From assembly GCA_937958475.1 (NCBI GenBank), contig CALFXR010000077.1, positions 1 to 5,600 of the forward strand: 5,600 nt of DNA. The letters run 5' to 3'. Of this stretch, positions 1 through 4,828 are shown piece by piece. The position numbers and the translations under genes are program-made. This DNA is from an uncultured Mesorhizobium sp. (lineage in GTDB: Bacteria > Pseudomonadota > Alphaproteobacteria > Rhizobiales > Rhizobiaceae). The notes below the pieces were generated by a model. It did no database searches, was not told where the DNA came from, and saw only the letters and a list, made by a program, of their open reading frames with translations. How positions within the stretch are numbered: position 1 is the stretch's first letter; each line of letters starts with the position of its first letter.

Positions 1-374
1 TGAAGGGCGACATCCACGACATCGGCAAGAACCTCGTCGGCATGATGATGGAGGGCGCAGGCTTCGACGTCATCGACCTCGGCATCAACAACCCGGTCGA
101 GAAGTATCTCGCGGCGATCGAGGAGCACCAGCCCGACATCATCGGCATGTCGGCGCTGCTGACCACGACGATGCCCTACATGAAGGTCGTCATCGACACG
201 ATGAAGGAAAAGGGTATCCGCGACGACTACGTCGTTCTCGTCGGCGGCGCGCCGCTCAACGAGGAATTCGGCAAGGCGGTCGGTGCCGATGCCTACTGCC
301 GCGATGCCGCGGTGGCGGTGGAGACCGCCAAGGACTACATGAAGCGTCGCCACAACGTTCGCGCCACGGCCTGA
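1..374 (+). CDS. Corrinoid (B12-binding) methyl-carrier protein, MtbC/MttC/MtgC type, 3' part only
   Basis: The gene enters from the left edge; the frame starts with complete codons at base 3 and ends at TGA 372-374, leaving 123 visible residues. The first visible residues hold the cobalamin signature D-x-H-x-x-G (GDIHDIG; the His codon at 15-17 would be the lower cobalt ligand). It is followed by the Ser-x-Leu segment (MSALLTTT, near base 150) and the glycine pair of the nucleotide-tail pocket (VLVGGAP, near 237-257). This order is that of the Rossmann-like B12-binding domain of methyltransferase corrinoid proteins. Such proteins are usually a little over 200 residues, so the missing N-terminal part should be the helical cap domain. 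In the cell it would carry a methyl group on Co(III) between a substrate methyltransferase and a pterin methyltransferase; the gene starting at 4829 is a plausible partner. The substrate (methylamine, betaine or other) cannot be read from this fragment. A methionine-synthase fragment is less likely because the protein ends straight after the B12 domain. Confidence 0.93.
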   Translation, partial: KGDIHDIGKNLVGMMMEGAGFDVIDLGINNPVEKYLAAIEEHQPDIIGMSALLTTTMPYMKVVIDTMKEKGIRDDYVVLVGGAPLNEEFGKAVGADAYCRDAAVAVETAKDYMKRRHNVRATA

Positions 375-404
375 CGCCCGGCGGCAGCGCAGCCGGACGC
401 ATTG

Positions 405-430
405 AAATGGGCGGCGCTGCCGCCCATTTT
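405..430 (+). terminator. Rho-independent terminator or attenuator after the corrinoid gene
   Basis: The left arm AAATGGGCGGC (405-415) and right arm GCCGCCCATTT (419-429) are perfectly complementary over 11 bp around a 3-nt loop (GCT). The right arm runs into a T-rich stretch (TTTTCGTTT, 427-435). It starts 30 nt after the stop codon of the corrinoid gene and ends 32 nt before the DUF1638 start. The A-rich foot of the left arm mirrors the T-run, so it could also work on the opposite strand. Because the remaining gap is short for a promoter, DUF1638 may depend on partial read-through. Confidence 0.82.
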
Positions 431-462
431 CGTTTCGCGGCAGACAACGACGAAAGGCGGGC

Positions 463-1098
463 ATGATGGGAGACCGGCCGGACAGCACCCGCACCGCGAC
501 GCCGCGCCTGCGCGTCATCGCCTGCGGCATGATCGCTCGCGAGGTGCTGGCGGTGAAGGCGCTGAACGGCCTCGAGCATCTCGACCTGAAGTGCCTGCCG
601 GCAGAGTTCCACTTCTATCCCGACCGCATCCCCGCGGCGATGGAGGCGGCGATCATCGAGGCGCGCGCAGAAGGCTTCGAGCAGGTCTTCGCCGGCTACG
701 GCGACTGCGGCACGGGTGGACTGCTCGATGCCGTACTTGCCCGCCACGGCGTGGAGCGGGTCGCCGGACCGCACTGCTTCGCCTTCTACCAGGGCAACGC
801 GGCGTTCACGGCCTCCGGGGAGGCCGACATGATGGCCTTCTACATGACGGACTTTCTCTGCCGGCAGTTCGACGCCTTCTTCGTCCGCCCCCTCGGCCTC
901 GACCGGCATCCGGAGCTGATCCCGGACTATTTCGGCAACTACGAAAAGCTGATCTACCTGGCGCAGACCGACGACCCCGCACTCGACAAGGTGGCCGAGG
1001 CCGCGGCGGCGATGCTGGGACTGGTCTACGAACGGCGCAGCACCGGCTATGGCGACCTCACGGCCGCGCTGGTCGGCGCGGCGAACAGTCAGGTCTGA
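463..1098 (+). CDS. DUF1638 domain protein, unknown function, linked to corrinoid C1 genes
   Basis: This 211-aa protein fits the DUF1638 family over nearly its whole length. Recognisable blocks are VIACGMIAREV (18-28), CLPAEFHFYP (44-53), the glycine-rich GYGDCGTGGLLD (78-89), GPHCFAFYQGN (102-112), FYMTDFLCRQFD, and IPDYFGNYEKLIYLAQTDD followed by a C-terminal TGYGDL. Cys21, Cys44, Cys82, His104 and Cys105 are candidates for metal or cofactor binding, but that is inference. No signal peptide or membrane segment is seen, so it should be cytoplasmic. The family has no established reaction that I know of; from memory it is often encoded beside MttB-like methyltransferases and corrinoid proteins, which fits the neighbour at 1-374. 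ATG at 463 is chosen over ATG at 466 as the first of a pair; GAAAGGCGG (452-460) just upstream serves either. The terminator hairpin at 405-430 separates it from the corrinoid gene. Confidence 0.9.
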   Translation: MMGDRPDSTRTATPRLRVIACGMIAREVLAVKALNGLEHLDLKCLPAEFHFYPDRIPAAMEAAIIEARAEGFEQVFAGYGDCGTGGLLDAVLARHGVERVAGPHCFAFYQGNAAFTASGEADMMAFYMTDFLCRQFDAFFVRPLGLDRHPELIPDYFGNYEKLIYLAQTDDPALDKVAEAAAAMLGLVYERRSTGYGDLTAALVGAANSQV

Positions 1099-1105
1099 CA
1101 CGAAA

Positions 1106-1124
1106 GAGCCCGATTTCCGGGTTC
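1106..1124 (+). other. Weak hairpin in the DUF1638/DUF4893 gap
   Basis: GAGCCCG (1106-1112) can pair with CGGGTTC (1118-1124) around a 5-nt loop, with one G-U pair. No T-run follows, so it is at best a weak transcription or mRNA-stability element between two unrelated genes. Confidence 0.25.
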
Positions 1125-1135
1125 GTTGGCGACGA

Positions 1136-1144
1136 AGAGGAGGT
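1136..1144 (+). promoter_or_regulatory. Strong Shine-Dalgarno fixing the DUF4893 start
   Basis: AGAGGAGGT is nearly the full anti-16S complement; its AGGAGG core (1138-1143) lies 5 nt before ATG 1149. It is the best ribosome site in the window and decides the start of the exported protein. The frame is open far upstream, through the DUF1638 gene, but that part is out-of-frame shadow. Confidence 0.8.
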
Positions 1145-1148
1145 CCGG

Positions 1149-1733
1149 ATGCCGACCAAGCGCAAGATCCTGTTCGCCTGCCTGCTCCTCGCCACGGGAG
1201 CCCTCCCTGCCTCGGCCGACGGCGTCGTCGACAAGATCATGACGCCGGCCGACAGGTCGCGCCTCGCCGGCTATGGACCCGTTCGCGCCGAGGCGATCGC
1301 CGAAGCCCGCGCCGGCGGCGCGCCGGCCGACCTCGCCGTGCTCGACGCGATCCTGGTCGCGCCGCAGATCGCGTTCACGGACCTCGACATGACCGGCAAC
1401 TGGCAGTGCCGCACCACCAAGGTCGGCGGCCTCGGCGCGCTCGTCGTCTACGGCTGGTTCAAGTGCAAGGTCAGCGATGACGGCTCGGGCTGGCTCATGG
1501 AGAAGACCAGCGGCTCGCAGCGTACCAAGGGCCGGTTCTACGACGACGGCGAGCGGCGACTGATCTATCTCGGCTCGTTCTTCGTCGCCGGCGAGACGCA
1601 GAGACCCTACGGCAGCGGGCCGGAGAGCGACCAGGTCGGCTACGCCTTCCGCACCGGGGAGAAGGCGTGGCGGATCGAGCTGCCGTCGCCATATTACGAA
1701 TCGAAGCTCGACATCATGGAGTTCAGGCGCTGA
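1149..1733 (+). CDS. Exported DUF4893 domain protein, function unknown
   Basis: This is a 194-aa protein. Residues 1-23 look like a Sec signal peptide: a basic MPTKRK start, the hydrophobic core ILFACLLLATGAL and an Ala-Ser-Ala cleavage site before Asp24. The mature protein resembles DUF4893: a helical N-terminal part (MTPADRSRLAGY, 31-42), then a beta-rich part with GNWQCRTTKVGG (83-94), YGWFKCKV (101-108), MEKTSGSQRTKGRFY (117-131), LIYLGSFF and a closing IELPSPYYESKLDIMEF. Cys87 and Cys106 are the only cysteines in the mature part and could form a disulfide in the periplasm. LFAC near residue 11 is a poor lipobox, so a lipoprotein is less likely. No enzyme activity is known to me for the family. 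It shows no functional link with the C1 genes on either side and may be a resident gene lying between the two halves of the cluster. Confidence 0.85.
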   Translation: MPTKRKILFACLLLATGALPASADGVVDKIMTPADRSRLAGYGPVRAEAIAEARAGGAPADLAVLDAILVAPQIAFTDLDMTGNWQCRTTKVGGLGALVVYGWFKCKVSDDGSGWLMEKTSGSQRTKGRFYDDGERRLIYLGSFFVAGETQRPYGSGPESDQVGYAFRTGEKAWRIELPSPYYESKLDIMEFRR

Positions 1734-1854
1734 CGCGGGCCCGGCGGCTGACGCCTTCTGTCATCATCGGTTTACCGGTGGCACGCACAATCGGGTCTGC
1801 GGATCCGGCGTCGTCGCGCCGGGGGTCCGGCAGGAAACTGGGTGGCGCGCGCGG

Positions 1855-2514
1855 ATGAGACAGGAACCCGGCGGCTATGCCGAGACCGTGACGGTCGCGA
1901 CGCCGCGCCAGCGTCGGCCGCGACGCTTGTCCGAACTCTTCGCCCAGCTCGCCCGCGACGCCAACGGCCCGGTGTCGGTGGCCGCGATCCGCGAAGCGCT
2001 CGGCGAGCGCAGCCTGGCTGCCTTCGTCGTGCTCTTCGCCGGGCTCAACCTCATCCCGGCGCCGCCGGGGGCCTCGGCGATCCTCGGCCTGCCGCTGATC
2101 ATCGTCTCGGCGCAGATGCTGATCGGGGCGCGGCGCGCCTGGCTGCCGGGCTTCATCCTCAGGCGATCGCTGTCGGCCGAGCGGTTCCGCGCCGCCATGG
2201 AGTGGATCCTGCCGCGCCTTGCGAGCGTCGAACGCTACGTCCGGCCGCGGCTGTGGCCGTTCTGGCGGCGCCGCGGCGAACGTATCGTCGGCGCCGCGGC
2301 CTTCGTGCTGGCCATCGTGGTGACGTTGCCGATCCCCTTCGGCAACTGGCTGCCGGCGTTAGCCACCGCGCTCATCGGCCTGTCGCTGATCGAGCGCGAC
2401 GGCGTCCTTCTGGCCATCGGCGTGCTCGTCGGCCTCGTCTCGATCGGGATCGTCGTGGCGGTGGTCGGCGCCGCCGGCTTCGCCGCGCAGGCGGCCCTCG
2501 GCTGGGCGTTCTGA
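1855..2514 (+). CDS. ExoD-family inner-membrane protein
   Basis: The 219-aa protein has an N-terminal cytoplasmic part (about 1-50, Arg-rich, with LSELFAQLA and GPVSVAAIREALGERS). This is followed by the ExoD hallmark around NLIPAPPGASAILGLPL (65-81), then QMLIGARRAWLP, and a second hydrophobic half with LPIPFGNWLPALATALIGLSLIERDG (158-183) and a C-terminal membrane segment (about 184-212). Four to five membrane segments are likely. The family is named for Sinorhizobium exoD, needed for normal exopolysaccharide and alkali tolerance, but the molecular activity is not established and the name should not be taken as a function. ATG 1855 is the only start in frame just upstream; its ribosome site is poor (GGGTGG, 1840-1845), which suggests low expression. 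It follows DUF4893 after a 121-nt gap without a convincing terminator and appears unrelated to the C1 genes. Confidence 0.87.
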   Translation: MRQEPGGYAETVTVATPRQRRPRRLSELFAQLARDANGPVSVAAIREALGERSLAAFVVLFAGLNLIPAPPGASAILGLPLIIVSAQMLIGARRAWLPGFILRRSLSAERFRAAMEWILPRLASVERYVRPRLWPFWRRRGERIVGAAAFVLAIVVTLPIPFGNWLPALATALIGLSLIERDGVLLAIGVLVGLVSIGIVVAVVGAAGFAAQAALGWAF

Positions 2515-2713
2515 CCGTCCTCGCGGCGACATCGCTCAGAACTCCGCCGAGGCGGCCGATGCCATGCGACCCGGCGATTCCCCGCGCCGGCTGGCGGTTT
2601 GCGATTTGCGACATCGGCCCGCGTCGCTTTTGAATGCGCGCGCGTCGTCCCATGAGAAGCGGGGTTCCGGCGCTTGCGGCAATGCTCCGGCGAAAGAACG
2701 CAGAGGGTTTCGC
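2515..2713 (+). other. Non-coding spacer upstream of the C1 operon
   Basis: This 199-nt gap separates ExoD from the 100-aa C1-cluster protein. It holds a perfect tandem heptamer TTTGCGA-TTTGCGA (2598-2611), a small hairpin GCGAC/GTCGC (2608-2612 with 2623-2627) followed by TTTT (2628-2631), and a second 7-bp repeat TCCGGCG (2666-2672 and 2686-2692). An upstream in-frame ATG at 2564 would add 50 residues to the next protein, but these are Arg/Ser/Ala-rich and unlike a domain. The gap is therefore best read as untranslated and as the place where the next operon's promoter should lie. Confidence 0.55.
2606..2635 (+). promoter_or_regulatory. Candidate promoter for the virulence-factor/metV/metF operon
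   Basis: TTGCGA (2606-2611) could serve as a -35 box, with TTGAAT (2630-2635) as a -10 box 18 nt further on, matching the sigma-70 consensus 4/6 at each box. The -35 overlaps the second copy of the TTTGCGA tandem repeat. The same bases can form a short hairpin before TTTT, so an ExoD terminator is an alternative reading. The support is weak. Confidence 0.25.
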
Positions 2714-3016
2714 ATGGCCGATCTCATCGTCGTCTACTGGCGCGACATCCCCGCCCAGGTCATCGTCAAGAAGGGCCGGCAGAACGCCAAGCGCGAACTG
2801 CCGCTGCGCTTCACCGAAGCGATCGACATGGCGGCGATGCGCTCCGGCGCGGCCGAAACGGACGCCTATCTCGCCGAATGGCGCAAGGCCGACCCGATCC
2901 CGGTGGGCGACGATCTCGAGGCGGAGGCAGACAAAGCCGCGGCGGAACTCGACGCGCGATACGACCGGGAGCGGCTGGTCGCTCTCGCCAAGGCAGGCGG
3001 CAAGGAAAATGACTGA
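2714..3016 (+). CDS. Small 'virulence factor' (PF13769-like) protein of the C1 operon
   Basis: The protein is 100 aa, soluble and without cysteines or a signal peptide. The N-terminal half carries the family pattern VVYWRDIPAQVIVKKGR (6-22), then LPLRFTEAIDMAAMRSGAAETDAYLAEWRK (29-58). The C-terminal third (about 65-95) is charged and probably one long helix. Databases call such proteins 'virulence factor', but nothing here supports a role in virulence. Its stop codon overlaps the start of the MetV-like gene by 8 bp (ATGACTGA), which points to translational coupling and a shared task, perhaps as a small subunit or assembly factor of the MetF/MetV reductase; that is inference. ATG 2714 is chosen because AGAGGG (2702-2707) lies 6 nt upstream and the family's conserved N-terminus begins there; the in-frame ATG at 2564 is rejected. 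Confidence 0.88.
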   Translation: MADLIVVYWRDIPAQVIVKKGRQNAKRELPLRFTEAIDMAAMRSGAAETDAYLAEWRKADPIPVGDDLEAEADKAAAELDARYDRERLVALAKAGGKEND

Positions 3017-3659
3017 CACCCAGCCGACTTCGACGACCGCCGCGGGTCCGGCCGGAGGGACGCAGACCGTGCCCCCGGCAACGGCGGGCGGCGTCACCCA
3101 GGCGACGATCGTCAAGAAGACCGCGCCGAAGAGCGACTACAAGCCGGCGGACGTCTCCCCGCAGCGGCGCGTGCAGCGCCGCTACACGGTGCGACTGTGG
3201 TCGATCCGCCATTCGCGGGCGCTGGAATGGTTCTATGCTCGCTTCGCCGACCTGTTCCTGATGCTCCACCCGCTGTGGAAGGGCATCGGCTACGGCCGCG
3301 TCGAGACCCCGGTCAAGTTCGTCGAGAAGCGCGTCAAGGGCTTCATGTTCGACTGCCGCATGTGCGGCCAGTGCATCCTGTCGTCGACCGGAATGTCGTG
3401 CCCGATGAACTGCCCGAAGCAACTGCGCAACGGCCCCTGCGGCGGCGTGCGCGCCAACGGCAACTGCGAGGTCGAACCCGACATGCCCTGCGTCTGGGTG
3501 AAGGCCTGGGAGGGCTCGCGCAACATGGTCAAGGGCGACGCCATCCTCGCCGTGCAGAAGCCGGTCGACCAGTCGCTGCGCGAGACCTCGGCATGGCTGC
3601 GCGTCACCGCGCTCGCCGCCACGGCGCGCGAGAACGCAGCGAAGGGAGATGCCCGATGA
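3009..3659 (+). CDS. MetV-like cysteine-rich protein (methylene-H4folate reductase C-terminal domain family)
   Basis: This 216-aa protein has three parts. Residues 1-45 are rich in Thr, Ala, Pro and Gly and probably disordered. Residues 50-110 form a basic, aromatic linker (RYTVRLWSIRHSRALEWFYARF). Residues 111-170 are a metal-binding module with eight cysteines: C116, C119, C122, C131, C135, C144, C153 and C161. The spacing C-x2-C-x2-C-x8-C-x3-C-x8-C-x8-C-x7-C and the NGPCGG motif are typical of the domain named after methylenetetrahydrofolate reductase C-terminal (MetV). In acetogens MetV partners MetF and helps pass electrons to or from the flavin; eight cysteines could hold iron-sulfur clusters or zinc, which the sequence alone does not settle. 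The gene overlaps the 100-aa gene upstream (8 bp) and metF downstream (ATGA, 3656-3659), so equal production of the three proteins is likely. AAGGA (3002-3006) is its close-set ribosome site. Confidence 0.9.
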   Translation: MTDTQPTSTTAAGPAGGTQTVPPATAGGVTQATIVKKTAPKSDYKPADVSPQRRVQRRYTVRLWSIRHSRALEWFYARFADLFLMLHPLWKGIGYGRVETPVKFVEKRVKGFMFDCRMCGQCILSSTGMSCPMNCPKQLRNGPCGGVRANGNCEVEPDMPCVWVKAWEGSRNMVKGDAILAVQKPVDQSLRETSAWLRVTALAATARENAAKGDAR

Positions 3660-4756
3660 GCGGTGCCCACCCCGTCCACGTCGACGAGAATCCGGCAGGC
3701 CCCCACCTGCCGCTCGATCGCTTGCCCGGCCACACCTCGCGCGGCCGCCTGGAGCGCGTGCTGCGCCGCGGCGAGTTCGCCGTGACGACGGAGCTGAACC
3801 CGCCCGACAGCGCCGATCCCGAAGACGTCTACAACCGCGCCAGGATCTTCGACGGCTGGGTCGACGGCATCAACGCGGTCGACGCATCGGGCGCCAACTG
3901 CCACATGTCGTCGGTGGGCATCTGCGCCCTGCTCACCCGCATGGGCTACGCGCCGATCATGCAGATCGCCTGCCGCGACAAGAACCGCATCGCCATCCAG
4001 GGCGACGTGCTCGGCGCCGCGGCGATGGGCGTCGCCAACATCCTTTGCCTCACCGGCGACGGCGTCCAGGCCGGCGACCAGCCGGGCGCAAAACCGGTGT
4101 TCGACCTCGATTCGATGTCGCTTCTCGAAACGATCCGCATCATGCGCGACAACGGCAAGTTCCTGTCGGGGCGCAAGCTGACGACGCCGCCGCAGCTCTT
4201 CCTCGGCGCCGCCGTCAATCCGTTCGCGCCGCCGCACGACTTCCGCGCCATGCACCTGGCCAAGAAGATCGCCGCCGGCGCCCAGTTCGTGCAGAGCCAG
4301 TACTGTTTCGACGTGCCGATGCTGAAGGCCTTCATGGACCGCGCCCGCGACCTCGGCCTGACCGACAAGGTATTCATCCTTGTCGGCGTCGGGCCGCTCG
4401 CCTCGGCCAAGACCGCCAAGTGGATCCGCTCGAACGTTCCCGGCATCCACATCCCCGATTCGGTCATCAAGCGGCTGGAAGGCGCGCAGGACCAGAAGAA
4501 GGAAGGCAAGCAGCTCTGCATCGACATCATCAACGAGGTGAAGGAAATCCCCGGTGTCGCGGGCATCCACGTGATGGCCTACCGCCAGGAGGAATACGTC
4601 GCCGAGATCGTCGATGAGTCCGGCGTTCTCAAGGGCCGCCGGCCGTGGAAGCGCGAATCGCGTCGCGACGACCGGATGGTCGCCGACCGGCTGGACCGCA
4701 TCCTCAAGGACGACATCACCGAGAGCCAGGTCGACATGGTGAAGTCGGCGCACTGA
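3656..4756 (+). CDS. metF: Methylenetetrahydrofolate reductase, MetF family
   Basis: This 366-aa TIM-barrel flavoprotein family member interconverts 5,10-methylene-H4folate and 5-methyl-H4folate. Key sites align with E. coli MetF as I remember it: Glu46 in TTELNPP (catalytic acid, E. coli Glu28), CRDKN (106-110), Asp135 in LCLTGD (131-135; E. coli Asp120), and Gln215 in SQYCFD (E. coli Gln183). It is longer than the roughly 300-aa E. coli enzyme, with about 40 extra N-terminal residues and a charged C-terminal tail (about 325-366). ATG 3656 overlaps the metV-like stop (ATGA), with GGGAG (3644-3648) 7 nt upstream. Next to a separate MetV-like gene, it is probably the catalytic half of a MetF-MetV complex rather than a plain NADH-dependent MetF. 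In a demethylation pathway it could run towards methylene-H4folate (oxidation of the methyl group); the direction and electron acceptor are inference. Whether it also supplies methyl-H4folate for methionine cannot be told here. Confidence 0.94.
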   Translation: MSGAHPVHVDENPAGPHLPLDRLPGHTSRGRLERVLRRGEFAVTTELNPPDSADPEDVYNRARIFDGWVDGINAVDASGANCHMSSVGICALLTRMGYAPIMQIACRDKNRIAIQGDVLGAAAMGVANILCLTGDGVQAGDQPGAKPVFDLDSMSLLETIRIMRDNGKFLSGRKLTTPPQLFLGAAVNPFAPPHDFRAMHLAKKIAAGAQFVQSQYCFDVPMLKAFMDRARDLGLTDKVFILVGVGPLASAKTAKWIRSNVPGIHIPDSVIKRLEGAQDQKKEGKQLCIDIINEVKEIPGVAGIHVMAYRQEEYVAEIVDESGVLKGRRPWKRESRRDDRMVADRLDRILKDDITESQVDMVKSAH

Positions 4757-4772
4757 ACCGCGCCGCGAGCGC

Positions 4773-4799
4773 TTGTACCGCATCAGATAACGATATAAA
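4773..4799 (+). promoter_or_regulatory. Candidate promoter of the pterin methyltransferase gene
   Basis: TTGTAC (4773-4778) is a possible -35 box, and TATAAA (4794-4799, 5/6 match to the -10 consensus) lies 15 nt after it, which is a short spacer. The -10 box sits inside the left arm of the palindrome at 4792-4813, the arrangement expected for repression by occlusion. The AT-rich box stands out in this GC-rich window, but the -35 match is poor. Confidence 0.4.
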
Positions 4800-4813
4800 G
4801 AAGTCTTTATATC
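4792..4813. promoter_or_regulatory. Perfect palindromic operator, SahR-type candidate
   Basis: GATATAAAGA (4792-4801) and TCTTTATATC (4804-4813) are exact reverse complements around a 2-nt centre (AG). The element is AT-rich in a GC-rich region and lies 15 nt before the next start codon and 35 nt after metF. Its layout is that of a dimeric repressor site and resembles, from memory, the ATATAAAGA-n-TCTTTATAT sites ascribed to SahR, an ArsR-family regulator that senses S-adenosylhomocysteine and controls methionine-cycle genes in alphaproteobacteria. The palindrome is a plain observation; the regulator is inference. A terminator is unlikely because the stem is AT-rich and lacks a trailing T-run. 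Confidence 0.72.
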
Positions 4814-4828
4814 TTCAGAGAGGATCTC

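Noticed and set aside
256..1101. A 281-codon minus-strand open frame opposite the DUF1638 gene
   Set aside because: The product is low-complexity and Arg-rich, while the + strand frame gives a full DUF1638 match. It also crosses the terminator hairpin.
402..1148. Upstream in-frame extension of the DUF4893 gene from ATG 402
   Set aside because: The added residues are an Arg/Gly/Pro-rich out-of-frame reading of DUF1638. The strong AGGAGG before ATG 1149 and the signal peptide fix the true start.
1729..1754. Two copies of GCTGACGC, 18 bp apart, around the DUF4893 stop codon
   Set aside because: The repeat is short and one copy overlaps coding sequence. No symmetry, T-run or promoter box accompanies it.
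2544..2555. CCGC/GCGG mini-hairpin after ExoD as a terminator
   Set aside because: The stem is only 4-5 bp and no T-run follows; such pairings are common by chance at this G+C content.
1842..2633. Alternative + strand frame of 263 codons over the ExoD gene
   Set aside because: Its product is Arg/Ala-rich and without membrane segments, while the other frame gives a clear ExoD protein.
2564..2713. N-terminal extension of the 100-aa C1-cluster protein from ATG 2564
   Set aside because: The extra 50 residues have no family match, and a good ribosome site precedes ATG 2714, where the conserved N-terminus begins.
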